A stretch of 64,000 bases of DNA, from positions 5,341,001 through 5,405,000 of the forward strand of contig NZ_JAVDYC010000001.1 in NCBI RefSeq assembly GCF_031458255.1, in the 5' to 3' direction. The first letter of the stretch is position 1, and each line of letters begins with the position of its first letter. Below, one piece after another: positions 1 through 8,158 of the stretch. A model generated the notes under the pieces. The model was not told where the DNA came from, did not search any database, and worked only from the letters and a program-made list of their open reading frames with translations. Both the position numbers and the translations under genes were made by a program. This DNA comes from Catenuloplanes niger. Lineage in GTDB: Bacteria; Actinomycetota; Actinomycetes; Mycobacteriales; Micromonosporaceae.

Positions 1-417
1 GCCGAGGGCCGGGAGCCGGCGAAGGCCGGCATCGGGGTGCCGGACCCCGGGTTCGACGCGGTCGTGCTGGCCGCCGCGGGCACGAACGACGCGACCGCGC
101 GCGGCACGGTGGCGCAGGCCGCGGTCGCGCTCGGTGACCTGTTGGGCGTGCCGTGCACGGTCGCCTACGCGTCCGCGTCCGCACCGACCGGGGCCGAGGC
201 CGTGGCCGCGCTGCGGACCGCGGGGGCGCGCCGGATCGCAATCGCCGGATACTTCCTGGCGCCGGGCCGGCTCTACGACACGGTGGTCGAGTCGGCGCGA
301 TCGGCCGGGGGAGTTGTGGCGGTCGCGCCGCCGCTCACGGACGCGCGGGACATCGCGCGGCTGGTGCTGTCCCGGGCGGACGCGGTCACCGTGCCCAGCA
401 CGGCACTGGCGGCGTGA
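1..417 (+). CDS. CbiX/SirB-like sirohydrochlorin chelatase, C-terminal part (5' end outside window)
   Basis: The frame is open from the first base, so the start lies upstream of the window; a GTG at 37 is internal. The visible 138 residues resemble the second half of small type II chelatases that insert Co or Fe into sirohydrochlorin for cobalamin/siroheme synthesis: a hydrophobic strand followed by AAAGTND, then an alternating alpha/beta pattern with AGYFLAPGRLYD, which in this family is the lid over the metal site. The normal catalytic histidines would be in the missing N-terminal half or are replaced; near residue 20 of the visible part Thr-Asn-Asp stands where other members have His. Assignment is by pattern only. 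Confidence 0.7.
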   Translation, partial: AEGREPAKAGIGVPDPGFDAVVLAAAGTNDATARGTVAQAAVALGDLLGVPCTVAYASASAPTGAEAVAALRTAGARRIAIAGYFLAPGRLYDTVVESARSAGGVVAVAPPLTDARDIARLVLSRADAVTVPSTALAA

Positions 418-1360
418 CTCCCACCGCGCGCCGTTCGCGGCGCGACGAATCTGCGTCGCGCCGCCTCGGCCGCCACTGCCGTTGAGGTAGTTGCCGCGCT
501 CGGCCGCCGCTGGTGTCGGGGAGCCGTTGTGCTTCGGCCTCCGCTGTTTGTCGGGATAGCCGTTGTGCTTCGGCCGCCGCTGTTGTGGGGAAAGCCGTGG
601 CGCTCGGCCGCCGCTGTTGCTGGGTTGACCCCGGGCTGCTTCGGCCGCAGCTGCCGTTGCGGTCGCCGTGGTGCTTCGCCCGCTGCCGCCGTTGGGATAG
701 CCGTGGCTGCCCCGCCAGCCGTAACGGCAGAGCTCGGTCGGCGCTTGCCGTGGAGGTGGCGGCATCCGGAGCGTCGCTCGCTGCCGTGGAGGCAGGGGCG
801 TTCAGCGGAGTCCGCCGACCGTCACCGTTGGGCGGCTGCGAACGGCGCGGCTACGCGGTGTCGCGAGCCCGCGACGCCTCATGAGGTGTCGGGTGCGGCA
901 GCGGCGGCGACAGGTGCGCGGGTTTCTCGCGGCACGACATTTGCCGCTAAGGCGAAGCACGTAGTGCTGCTTCGACGGCATACCGTTCCGTTTGCTGTCA
1001 CCCGCGAACGACATATCGGGTCCGCGGCCGCCAACAGCCCTACGGCCGCCATCGGGTCCGCAGCCGTCATCAGGTCCGCAGCCGCCATCGGGTCCGCGGC
1101 CCAACACCGGGTCCGCGGCTCAACATCAGGCCGCGACCGACAGGAAGCGTGCGTACCGAGGCCGGTTACCTGCCCCCGCGAGGGACGCCGCGCGGTGACG
1201 TCCGCACGGGAGAACCGGGGCGGGGAGTCGTCTCTGCCGGACCGGGTGCGCCGCATCCGTACCATAGGGCGATTTTCGGGTTTTTCGGGTTTAAAGCGGT
1301 CCTCGCCTGGGCATTCGGGCCGCGATGAACCGCGCCGCCGTCGACCTCGCACAGCAGAAC
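418..1360. repeat. Gene-free stretch with two degenerate tandem repeat arrays
   Basis: About 940 bases without a convincing gene. From about 481 to 715 a unit of roughly 36 bp recurs about six times, with core GCCGTTGTGCTTCGGCC followed by a GCCGCTGTT-like end. From about 1014 to 1130 an 18-bp unit (ATCGGGTCCGCAGCCGTC and variants) recurs about five times. Open frames here translate to Arg/Ala/Gly-rich low-complexity sequence with no recognisable domain and frames open on both strands, so they are treated as non-coding. No promoter or RNA gene was recognised. Confidence 0.6.
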
Positions 1361-1385
1361 GCCCCGGGAGGGGTGCTCCCGGGGC
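1361..1385 (-). terminator. Hairpin terminator downstream of whiB1
   Basis: GCCCCGGGAG and CTCCCGGGGC form a perfect 10-bp stem around a 5-base loop, 20 bases beyond the whiB1 stop on the minus strand. No U-run follows, which is common for actinobacterial terminators. Confidence 0.75.
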
Positions 1386-1405
1386 GTGCAGCGTGTGTGG
1401 GTGGT

Positions 1406-1660
1406 TCAGGCGGAGTGAGCGCGGACCCGCAGGCCGCCGCGACGCTTGACGGCGCGCCGCTCCTCTTCACTCATTCCGCCCCAGACGCCCGCGTCCTGAC
1501 CCGACTCGAGCGCCCAGGCAAGGCACTCCTCGGTCACGGGGCAGCGCCGGCAAACCGACTTGGCCTGCTCGACCTGCAGGAGCGCCGGGCCGGACGTCCC
1601 GATCGGGAAGAACAGCTCAGGGTCCTCGTCGCGGCAGACAGAATCGTGGCGCCAGTCCAT
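1406..1660 (-). CDS. whiB1: WhiB1-type iron-sulfur transcription factor
   Basis: The 84-residue product starts MDWRHDSVCRDEDPELFF and has four cysteines: C9, then C37, C40 and C46 in the CRRCPVTEEC context. These are the Wbl-family ligands of a 4Fe-4S cluster. GVWGG and a basic C-terminal segment (RRAVKRRGG) form the sigma-A-binding turn and DNA-contacting tail. Length and the DEDPELFFP motif match WhiB1 of mycobacteria and WblE of Streptomyces, a nitric-oxide-sensitive essential regulator that binds the primary sigma factor. A good ribosome site (AAGGAG) lies about 10 bases before ATG. An AT-rich upstream segment with TAATAC at 1704-1709 (minus strand) is a likely -10 box. It stands alone, as whiB1 genes usually do. 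Confidence 0.93.
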   Translation of the reverse strand: MDWRHDSVCRDEDPELFFPIGTSGPALLQVEQAKSVCRRCPVTEECLAWALESGQDAGVWGGMSEEERRAVKRRGGLRVRAHSA

Positions 1661-2632
1661 GGCGGCAACACTCCTTGTTCTTCGGATCGGCTTCAGTGAA
1701 TGCGTATTACCTATTACTTATGCGCGCGCGGCGTTGATCGCGACGGTGTGCAGCCATCGGCCAACAGTGCGTGAGCAGGCGTTTGGGGAGCCCTCGGGTG
1801 TGGCGGAGTGGTCGCACTGCGTGCGCCTACCGGCAACATCCGCGTAACTCTTTTCGCTTGTGAATGCTTTCACGAACTCCGGCAAAGTCAAGAGGCGCGC
1901 TCCGAAAAAGTTGGGAGCGGTGAGCTAGCTCACGACCTCTTTGTCCGAATTTCGGTCTTCCTCCGACACCCGGCACGCGACAGTCAAAAGTCAATGTAGT
2001 ACGGTCCCCGCCGCATTGCCGTCATTTCCGGCCCGGTTTCTTGTGCTGGCTGCCACGACCGCGATCTGTTGGATCTAGGTCTCTCAACCTGATATTGGGC
2101 GGGTACCCGCTTCCTAGCAGATTACACGCGTCGCGTCCGGGACTTCGCGAAACTGTACTTTCCGTTGCAGGCCAAGATACTCACCGTCAAGCTGGTACGG
2201 CCGCGGCCGGTCGTTGCCGGGCCGTGTTCGGGCAGGTCATGCAAGCTAAACGCCGGACGACCCCGGACGGTCGCGTGCTGCCGGAAAATCTGCCACCAAA
2301 GTGCATGAGTGGTCGGAGGCGCGTAACCGGCCGATCACCAGTCCCGCGCTATCCCCGAGATCAAATGGCGCATGTGGACTCACTGAAACCGGACGATCAC
2401 CGTAATGGGCTTGCGTGCACGCGATCGACGCGATCCACGCCGCAATGCACCCGGTGGATCGTTCCCTCTCCGGCACGTCCCTAACCGTCGGAGAAGGCAC
2501 CGATCATCGGCGCGCCGGAGTAGTCGCCCGACTACGGTGTGGCGCTTCTCCGGCCGGCTGTCCCGCCGCATGTCGGGTGACTCTCCGGTTAACTGCCGAT
2601 TACGCGGCGCGGTTGCGGTCGCTCACGGTGCG
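1661..2632. other. Long intergenic region, no gene recognised, visibly less GC-rich
   Basis: Nearly 1 kb between whiB1 and the MDR oxidoreductase. Short open frames exist in several phases but none has a domain, a good start or the codon bias of neighbouring genes. Local composition is less GC-rich than the flanking genes by eye. A perfect 14-bp palindrome, GTGAGCTAGCTCAC, sits at 1920-1933. The whiB1 promoter occupies the left end. No tRNA-like or known riboswitch structure was seen. Confidence 0.5.
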
Positions 2633-3586
2633 TCAGCGCGTGTGGTCGAGAACGATCTTGCCGAACGCCTCGCCGGATGCCAGCCTCGCGAACGCGGCGC
2701 CGGCCTCGCCGAAGCCGAACACCGAGTCGACCACCGGCCGGACACCGGTCTCCGCGCAGAAGTCCAGCAGCGCGGCCAGCTCGTCCGGCGTGCCCATCGA
2801 CGTACCCAGGATCTCCAGGCTCATCGCGAACACCCGGCGCAGGTTGACCCGGGGGAGATGGCCCGCGGTCGCGCCGGCGACCACGATCCGGGCGCCGAAG
2901 CCCGCGCACTTGAGCGAATGGTCGAACGTGGCCTCGCCGACCGTCTCGATGACCACGCCGACCCGCTCGGGCAGCCGCGCGCCGGGCTCCACCGCGGTCG
3001 CGCCGAGCGCGCCGATCCGCTCCCGCTTGCCCGGGTCGCGGCTGGTCGCGTAGACCCGCTTGCCCATCGCGGTCGCGAGCACCACGGCCGCGGTGGCCAC
3101 GCCGCCGCCGGCGCCCTGCACCAGCACCGCGTCCGCCTCCGCGACCCGGCCGCGCGAGGTGAGCATCCGGTACGCCGTCAGCCACGCGGTCGGCATGCAC
3201 GCCACGTCCTCGAACGTGAGCGCGGCCGGCTTCGGGACGAGGTTGGCCGCCGGCACCGCCACCCGGTCCGCGAGCGTGCCCTGATGGTGCTCGGAGAGGA
3301 TGGAGAGGCCGCGCGGGTCGCCCGGCGTCGGGACGACCGGGTAGACGACCACCTCGCGGCCGTCCGGCGCGATCCCGGCCGCGTCACAGCCGAGGATCAT
3401 CGGCAGCTGCCGCTCGGTCAGGCCGACGCCGCGCAGCGACCAGAGATCGTGGTGGTTGAGCGAGCTGGCCCGCACCTCCACGGTCACCCAGTCGTCGCCG
3501 GCGGGCGCCGGCTCGGGGCGCTCGCCGACCGTCAGGGCGGAGAGCGGGTCGGTCTCGTCGATCCTGGACGCGAACGCAGCACGCAT
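2633..3586 (-). CDS. Zinc-independent MDR-family NAD(P)H oxidoreductase (quinone-reductase-like)
   Basis: The ATG at 3586 begins MRAAFASRIDETDPL and gives 317 residues; an upstream in-frame start would add 16 unlike residues. The N-terminal GroES-like domain has the MDR signature (SSLNHHDLWSLRGV, then ILGCDAAG), and the Rossmann half has VQGAGGGVATAAVVLA for NADP binding. The four structural-zinc cysteines are absent, placing it with zinc-free quinone oxidoreductases and enoyl reductases rather than alcohol dehydrogenases. The natural substrate cannot be read from sequence. It lies 130 bp downstream of the malic enzyme on the same strand and may be separately transcribed. Confidence 0.82.
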   Translation of the reverse strand: MRAAFASRIDETDPLSALTVGERPEPAPAGDDWVTVEVRASSLNHHDLWSLRGVGLTERQLPMILGCDAAGIAPDGREVVVYPVVPTPGDPRGLSILSEHHQGTLADRVAVPAANLVPKPAALTFEDVACMPTAWLTAYRMLTSRGRVAEADAVLVQGAGGGVATAAVVLATAMGKRVYATSRDPGKRERIGALGATAVEPGARLPERVGVVIETVGEATFDHSLKCAGFGARIVVAGATAGHLPRVNLRRVFAMSLEILGTSMGTPDELAALLDFCAETGVRPVVDSVFGFGEAGAAFARLASGEAFGKIVLDHTR

Positions 3587-3718
3587 GAAACGCACGTTAG
3601 CGCTTCCGTGGCCGGGCGGCCGGGCGTCGGCCACCGGCGTGGTCCCGGCGGCGGTGCGGATCGCCGCCGGGGCCGCGCCGGGCCGGTTCGCGGACCGGTC
3701 ACCGGTCCGCGGCCGGTG

Positions 3719-4858
3719 TCAGACCGCCGCCGCCACGGCCGCCGCGACCGCCGGAGCCACCCGCGGGTCCAGAGCGGACGGCACGATCGCGTCCGCGGTC
3801 AGCGAGGAGGACACCACGCCCGCGATCGCGTCCGCGGCCGCCACCTTCATCGCGTCCGTGATCGTGCGGGCCCCCGCGTCCAGCGCGCCGCGGAACACGC
3901 CGGGGAACGCCAGCACGTTGTTGATCTGATTCGGATAGTCGGACCGGCCGGTCGCCACCACGGCCGCGTACCGCGCGGCGACGTCCGGATGCACCTCGGG
4001 CGTCGGGTTGGCGAGCGCGAAGACGATGCCGCCCGGCGCCATCCGGGCCACCGCGGACTCGTCGATCGTGCCGCCGGAGACGCCGATCAGCACGTCCGCG
4101 CCGTCCAGCGCGTTCTCGATCCCGCCGGTCAGCCGGACCCGGTTGGTCAGCGCCGCCAGCTCGTCCTTGGCGCCGCCCAGCCCGGCCCGCCCGCGGTGCA
4201 GGATGCCCTTGGAGTCGCAGACCACCACGCGGTCCGCGCGCACGCCGCCGGCGATCAGCATCTTGGTGACCGCGACACCGGCCGCGCCCGCACCGCTGAT
4301 CACCACGCGCAGGTCGCCGAGGTCGCGGCCGAGCAGCGTGGCCGCGTTGCGCAGCGCCGCGAGCGTGACGATCGCGGTGCCGTGCTGGTCGTCGTGGAAG
4401 ACGGGGATCGGCAGCGCCTCGTCCAGCCGGCGCTCGATCTCGAAGCAGCGCGGCGCGCTGATGTCCTCCAGGTTGATGCCGCCGAACGACGGGGCCAGCG
4501 CGGTCACCACGCGGACGATCTCGTCGACGTCCTGGGTGTCCAGGCAGATCGGCACCGCGTCCACGCCGCCGAACTGTTTGAAGAGGACCGCCTTGCCCTC
4601 CATCACCGGCATGGCGGCGCGCGGCCCGATGTTGCCGAGCCCGAGCACGGCGGAACCGTCGGTGACCACCGCGACCGCGTTACCGGTCCAGGTGTACTCG
4701 ACGGCCAGCTCGGGCCGTTCCGCGATGGCCTCGCAGACGCGGGCCACGCCGGGGGTGTACGCGAGCGACAGATCCTCGCGGCTGCTCAGCGGCACCGTCG
4801 ACGCGACGGCCATCTTGCCGCCGCGGTGCAGCTCGAAGACGGGATCAGCGGATGTCAT
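3719..4858 (-). CDS. NAD(P)-dependent malic enzyme (malate dehydrogenase, oxaloacetate-decarboxylating)
   Basis: Converts malate to pyruvate and CO2 while reducing NAD(P), linking the TCA cycle to pyruvate and NADPH supply. The 379-residue protein has the malic N-terminal domain ([34 protein letters not shown]), the catalytic region [17 protein letters not shown], the DDQHGTAIV motif that binds metal and substrate, and a Rossmann domain with [15 protein letters not shown]. It is the short bacterial form, without the phosphotransacetylase-like extension of MaeB. ATG at 4858 is preferred over a GTG at 4870 because GGAG lies six bases before it. The C-terminus is a run of Ala/Val typical of GC-rich homologues. 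Confidence 0.92.
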   Translation of the reverse strand: MTSADPVFELHRGGKMAVASTVPLSSREDLSLAYTPGVARVCEAIAERPELAVEYTWTGNAVAVVTDGSAVLGLGNIGPRAAMPVMEGKAVLFKQFGGVDAVPICLDTQDVDEIVRVVTALAPSFGGINLEDISAPRCFEIERRLDEALPIPVFHDDQHGTAIVTLAALRNAATLLGRDLGDLRVVISGAGAAGVAVTKMLIAGGVRADRVVVCDSKGILHRGRAGLGGAKDELAALTNRVRLTGGIENALDGADVLIGVSGGTIDESAVARMAPGGIVFALANPTPEVHPDVAARYAAVVATGRSDYPNQINNVLAFPGVFRGALDAGARTITDAMKVAAADAIAGVVSSSLTADAIVPSALDPRVAPAVAAAVAAAV

Positions 4859-5051
4859 TGGGGACTCCACTCCGTGACTGAGAACGCCCGGCGCGCAAAA
4901 GCGGCCGAGCAGGAGAAAGACATGCTCAGCCGGAAGCAGGCCGTGGTCAGCGCTGACCGGCGGAGTGCACGGGGGTCACCCGGTGTAGCGGCCGAGCATA
5001 GTGCCCGGCGTGCACCCCACGGGTGAGTGGGGTCGAACTCGACAGTAACGG

Positions 5052-5375
5052 TCAGCGGCCCAGAAACCCGGGCTTCGGCCAGTATCGAAATGTCACACGA
5101 CCGCGCACATCGGCCACACCGTACGCCCGGGAGTCGTCTGTGATCAGGGCATTGTCGCCCTCCAACCACCAACCTCCGTCCTGTTCCCGCACGGCCCGCT
5201 TGACGACGAGCAGCCCGGGCCGGGACCGGAACTCGGCCACCACCACGTCACCGGGCCGGATCCGGGCCCGCTCCCACACCAGCACCGCGTCGCCGTGACG
5301 CAGCGTCGGCACCATCGACGGCCCGTGCACCAGTACCGGCAGGATCACGCGTTTCACCTCTCTCGGTCGGGGCAC
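5052..5375 (-). CDS. sodX: Nickel superoxide dismutase maturation protease SodX (S26 signal-peptidase-like)
   Basis: A 107-residue S26-type peptidase thought to remove the SodN leader so that the new N-terminal histidine can bind nickel. HGPSMVPTLRHGD carries the catalytic serine and VVKRAV the general-base lysine; WLEGDN and S/T-D-D-SR-YG are the usual downstream signal-peptidase boxes. It lacks the N-terminal membrane anchor of secretory signal peptidases, as expected for cytoplasmic SodX. It is divergent from sodN across 60 bp, the standard actinobacterial arrangement. GTG at 5375 is the longest start; GTG at 5357 (VKRVILPVLV) is an alternative, and neither has a clear ribosome site. Confidence 0.88.
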   Translation of the reverse strand: MPRPREVKRVILPVLVHGPSMVPTLRHGDAVLVWERARIRPGDVVVAEFRSRPGLLVVKRAVREQDGGWWLEGDNALITDDSRAYGVADVRGRVTFRYWPKPGFLGR

Positions 5376-5435
5376 GAATGCCAGGAGTAGTGTTCCCGCT
5401 GAGGATCATCGCAACTGCTCATCGGAGGATTCCTG

Positions 5436-5840
5436 ATGCGACTCCCGCGCATGTTTACTCCTCGTACCGTTGCCAGCGCCCACTGCGATCTGCCGTGCGG
5501 CATCTACGACCCGGCTCAGGCCCGCATCGAGGCGGAGTCGGTCAAGGCGATCTGCGAGAAGTACCAGGCCAACCAGGACCCGGAGTTCCGCACCCGGGCC
5601 CTGATCATCAAGGAGCAGCGCTCCGAGCTGGTCAAGCACCACCTGTGGGTGCTGTGGACCGACTACTTCAAGCCGCCGCACTTCGAGAAGTACCCGCAGC
5701 TGCACAGCCTCTTCAACGAGGCCACCAAGCTCGCGGGCGCCGCCGGCGCCAAGGGCTCGGCCGACCCGGCCAAGGCCGAGGAGCTGCTCGGCAAGATCGA
5801 GGAGATCTCCAAGATCTTCTGGGAGACCAAGCAGGCCTGA
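5436..5840 (+). CDS. sodN: Nickel-containing superoxide dismutase
   Basis: Dismutates superoxide to oxygen and hydrogen peroxide in the cytoplasm as a homohexamer. The nickel hook HCDLPCGIYDPAQARIE is present: after removal of the 15-residue leader MRLPRMFTPRTVASA, His16 becomes residue 1 and Cys17 and Cys21 provide the thiolate ligands. The remaining four-helix region (LVKHHLWVLWTDYFKPPHF) matches Streptomyces SodN throughout. A strong GGAGG ribosome site precedes ATG. It is transcribed divergently from sodX and closed by a 14-bp hairpin at 5853-5886. In this family sodN is usually controlled by the nickel sensor Nur; I did not identify a Nur box here. Confidence 0.97.
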   Translation: MRLPRMFTPRTVASAHCDLPCGIYDPAQARIEAESVKAICEKYQANQDPEFRTRALIIKEQRSELVKHHLWVLWTDYFKPPHFEKYPQLHSLFNEATKLAGAAGAKGSADPAKAEELLGKIEEISKIFWETKQA

Positions 5841-5852
5841 CGGCCCGCCGTC

Positions 5853-5886
5853 CCGGCCGGTGCACCCGTCGCGGTGCGCCGGCCGG
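5853..5886 (+). terminator. Hairpin terminator of sodN
   Basis: CCGGCCGGTGCACC pairs with GGTGCGCCGGCCGG (14 positions, one wobble) around a 6-base loop, followed by TTTG, starting 13 bases after the sodN stop. Confidence 0.85.
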
Positions 5887-5979
5887 TTTGCCGCACCGGA
5901 CCGCTGGAAATACCACACCGACACGTTGCACCTCACGGGCGGCGGAAGCGGTAGAGTCGCCGATCGGGGGGATGGCCCG

Positions 5980-6384
5980 GTGACTGATCTGACGATGGAG
6001 CCCACGACGGACGATGACGTCGTGCTGCTCACGGTGCCCGCCGACGGCGGCTACCTCAGCGTGCTGCGCACCGCGACGGCCGGCCTCGCGGCCCGCCTGC
6101 ACTTCGCGCTCGACGAGATCGAGGACCTGCGCATCGCCGTCGACGAGGCCTGCGCCATGCTGCTCGCGATCGCCCCGCGCGGCGCCGACCTCGAGTGCCG
6201 CTTCTCGGTGACCGACGACGCGCTCACGGTCCAGGTCAGCGTCCCGACGGTCCGCGGCGCCACCCTCCCGTCGGAGTCCAGCTTCGCCTGGAAGGTCCTG
6301 ACCGCCCTGACCACCGCCGCCTCCGCCGGCGCGGCCAACGGCAAGGCCACCATCACCCTGCTGACCCGCCGCACCGGCTTCTGA
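5980..6384 (+). CDS. RsbW/SpoIIAB-like anti-sigma factor (HATPase fold)
   Basis: A 134-residue protein with the histidine-kinase-like ATPase fold of anti-sigma factors: an N-terminal strand-helix with GYLSVLRTATAGLAARLHF, then DEIEDLRIAVDEACAMLLA, the N-box region that chelates Mg-ATP (E-D-x-x-x-A-V-x-E-A). Proteins of this type in mycobacteria and Streptomyces (UsfX/RsbW/PrsH) sequester a stress sigma factor and are released by an anti-anti-sigma factor. No sigma or antagonist gene is adjacent, so its partner is unknown. GTG at 5980 is chosen because GGGGG lies upstream and residues before it look like translated terminator sequence. Confidence 0.78.
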   Translation: MTDLTMEPTTDDDVVLLTVPADGGYLSVLRTATAGLAARLHFALDEIEDLRIAVDEACAMLLAIAPRGADLECRFSVTDDALTVQVSVPTVRGATLPSESSFAWKVLTALTTAASAGAANGKATITLLTRRTGF

Positions 6385-6455
6385 GCCGCGCCCGGTCGCT
6401 TCCGGCCGCCTGACCCGCTCCCGGCGTGACGCACGTGCACGGCCCCGAGACGTCT

Positions 6456-6475
6456 CTTCCCGCTTCCGGCGTGGT
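6456..6475 (+). repeat. Short copy of the CTTCCCGCTTCCGG repeat
   Basis: CTTCCCGCTTCCGGCGTGGT occurs here and again at 6535-6554 inside the long repeat copy. The following bases diverge. Confidence 0.7.
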
Positions 6476-6514
6476 ACGTCCCCTGCTCCTGAGGGCAGCC
6501 GCATCGGCCACGGG

Positions 6515-6691
6515 GACGAGACCAAAACCTTGATCTTCCCGCTTCCGGCGTGGTGCGGCCCGCATGCTCCCGCGGGCCAACCGCGCGGTGGCCTCCGGCT
6601 CCGCCGGCGCTCCGCTCCGGCCGCCGCGTCGGAGCCGGTTTCCCGGTGGGCACCGAGACCCGCGCGACCGCCGCGCCGGTCGCCTCGGGCC
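6515..6691 (+). repeat. Long interspersed repeat, copy 1 (inverted partner at 10141-10318)
   Basis: This segment, from GACGAGACCAAAA to GCCTCGGGCC, is matched by the reverse complement of 10141-10318 with differences only in a few bases near AAAACCTTGAT/AAAATCTTTGAT. It is structured: CCGGCTCCG at 6595-6603 pairs with CGGAGCCGG at 6630-6638. It encodes no plausible protein and lies downstream of the anti-sigma-like gene. A truncated copy occurs at 54115-54148. Confidence 0.92.
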
Positions 6692-6719
6692 ACGCGCGGC
6701 CGGATGACGCGGACGCGGA

Positions 6720-7151
6720 TCAGGCCGCGTCGTCCTCCTGCGGCCCGTAGCCCAGTGCGCGGGTGGACGGTGGCGCCAGGATCAGGCCGATCACCGCGAT
6801 CCCCAGCACGATCAGCGTGATCCCCAGCCACGCCAAACCGCCCTCGATCATGTAGTAGCCGATCGCCAGCAGCATCAGCTGCACCACGATCCCGGGCGCG
6901 CGCGCACCACCCCGGTGGTTCCCCAGCGCCCGCGCGACCGCGTAGATCGCCGCGGACGCCAGCACCGTGAACACCGTGAGGCTCAGCGCCACCCCGAGGT
7001 CGGTCGGCGTCGAGGTGATGTCCTTGAAGACCAGGAAGATCGCGATCGCCCCGACCACCACCGCCTGCGCCTTCAGCAGCAACACCGCCGCCTTCAGCGT
7101 CAGCGGCGAGACGACGGGCGGGGCCGCGGGGGAAGCGGACTCAGTGCTCAC
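6720..7151 (-). CDS. Four-helix integral membrane protein, function unknown
   Basis: The 144-residue product starting VSTESASPAAPP at GTG 7151 (an adjacent GTG at 7154 is equally possible) has four predicted membrane helices: LKAAVLLLKAQAVVVGAIAIFLVF, LGVALSLTVFTVLASAAIYAVA, IVVQLMLLAIGYYMIEG and ITLIVLGIAVIGLILA, with a short acidic C-terminus (QEDDAA). No catalytic or transport motif is visible. It sits inside the 178-bp inverted repeat pair and is the only minus-strand gene at the left end of that island. Confidence 0.75.
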   Translation of the reverse strand: MSTESASPAAPPVVSPLTLKAAVLLLKAQAVVVGAIAIFLVFKDITSTPTDLGVALSLTVFTVLASAAIYAVARALGNHRGGARAPGIVVQLMLLAIGYYMIEGGLAWLGITLIVLGIAVIGLILAPPSTRALGYGPQEDDAA

Positions 7152-7194
7152 CACACGTACGATACCGGCCCCACGGCCCCACCCCTGCGTCCGC

Positions 7195-7212
7195 ACATAA
7201 TCGACTATGTTG
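7195..7212. repeat. 18-bp direct repeat, left copy
   Basis: ACATAATCGACTATGTTG, identical to 8058-8075. The core is itself nearly palindromic (ACATA, 6 bases, TATGT). The two copies bracket the PIN toxin pair. A related sequence, TATTGTCGATTATA, occurs at about 33383-33396. Confidence 0.9.
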
Positions 7213-7336
7213 GTATCGACGGTTCCTACTACCTCCGGAGTGATTCATGCCAGTGCCTGTCGATCCGCATCCGGCGAAGCGGTCGTCGCCGCCGGTGAGC
7301 CCCGCCGATCCGCCGGGGCGGGGTTACCCTGATCCC

Positions 7337-7528
7337 ATGGCCACTCCCGCGGAGCCGGAGCCCGCCGCCGGCGACTTCGATCTGTTCGCCGCCGCGGGGA
7401 TCACCGTGACCGAGGAGGGCAAGCGGCGTGCTCGGGAGCGTCGCCTGGCCGTCGAGCGGGAGTGGACCCGGGAGAAGCGGGATGCGCTGCGCCGGCGGCT
7501 CGGTCTGCCGCCACGGGGTGCCGAATGA
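7337..7528 (+). CDS. Small charged protein, probable antitoxin of the adjacent PIN toxin
   Basis: A 63-residue acidic/basic helix-rich protein (FAAAGITVTEEGKRRARERR, then VEREWTREKRDALRRRLGL). Its stop overlaps the next start in ATGA, indicating translational coupling to the PIN-domain gene, the usual antitoxin-first order. It has no recognisable VapB DNA-binding fold, so the antitoxin role is inferred from position and size. TACCCT seven bases before ATG and no ribosome site suggest a leaderless transcript. An earlier in-frame ATG at 7247 would add a Pro-rich stretch unlikely to be translated. Confidence 0.7.
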   Translation: MATPAEPEPAAGDFDLFAAAGITVTEEGKRRARERRLAVEREWTREKRDALRRRLGLPPRGAE

Positions 7529-7911
7529 CCGACCGCCCGATACGGATCCTGCTGGACGCCTCCGCGATCGACGCGTTCTGTCGCGGCTCCGTGCACGTCG
7601 GTGAGCCCATGTCGGAGGTGTTCGGCGAGGGCGCCGTCGTGGGGCTGCCGCTGCTCTGTCTCGTCGAGTCCCATCGGCTCGTCGCCGATGCGGACCTGCT
7701 TCATCACCTGGTCACGCGCGAATCCACGGTGATCCTCGCCCCGGCCGTGGGGGAGTGGCGTGACCTGGCGGCCTACACCGACGTCATCGGCCGGCGGGAT
7801 GCGGCCTCCGCCGCGCACGCGGCTGTCGACCTCGCCGCGAGTCTGCTCACCACCCGGCCCGATCTGTACAGCAACCTTCCCGGCGGCGGGCCGATCATCT
7901 CGGCGGCGTAA
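7525..7911 (+). CDS. PIN-domain protein, VapC-like toxin candidate
   Basis: A 128-residue protein beginning MTDRPIRILLDASAIDAF. Asp11 in LLDASAI and Glu48 in CLVESHRL fit the first two acidic residues of the PIN nuclease active site, and an alanine-rich helix with D-L-A (AAVDLAASLL) follows, where the third acid is expected. The closing TTRPDLY replaces the usual T-x-D-x-x-F. PIN toxins of this type cleave tRNA or rRNA; the target here cannot be predicted. It is coupled to the preceding small gene by a 4-bp overlap and flanked by an 18-bp direct repeat. Confidence 0.72.
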   Translation: MTDRPIRILLDASAIDAFCRGSVHVGEPMSEVFGEGAVVGLPLLCLVESHRLVADADLLHHLVTRESTVILAPAVGEWRDLAAYTDVIGRRDAASAAHAAVDLAASLLTTRPDLYSNLPGGGPIISAA

Positions 7912-8057
7912 CCGGAACGTCGCCTCGGGTGGCTCGGGGCGGCCGGTCGGGGTCCGCGGAGGCGGTGGTGGAGTCGTCGCCGGCCGGGCCACGCGTGGTC
8001 CCGGATGTCCGTACTCCACCCCCGGCACCACTTTTGATACCGCCGTTTCGTGGCCCG

Positions 8058-8075
8058 ACATAATCGACTATGTTG
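8058..8075. repeat. 18-bp direct repeat, right copy
   Basis: ACATAATCGACTATGTTG, exact copy of 7195-7212, 863 bp away in the same orientation. It lies 83 bases before the DUF6941 gene. Confidence 0.9.
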
Positions 8076-8158
8076 TGCCGATGAGTAGCCGCCCGAGGTG
8101 ACGGTGTCGTCGCCTCGGGGCGGTGCGGCCGCCGGCGGAACGACTGAAAGGGCTCATC

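Noticed and set aside
513-1449. 306-codon frame in the repeat region between the chelatase and whiB1
   Set aside because: Made of degenerate tandem repeats with no conserved residues, overlaps other open phases, and runs into the whiB1 terminator.
2405-5026. Long + strand open frame of 873 codons over malic enzyme and MDR genes
   Set aside because: It is antisense to two well-supported genes; amino-acid content is Arg/Ala/His-rich with no domain, a frame-shadow effect of high GC.
7195-8075. Idea that the 18-bp repeats are true dif/XerCD sites
   Set aside because: The spacing between the arm-like CATAA and TATGTT is five bases, not six, and no XerC/D or integrase gene is adjacent; kept only as an analogy.
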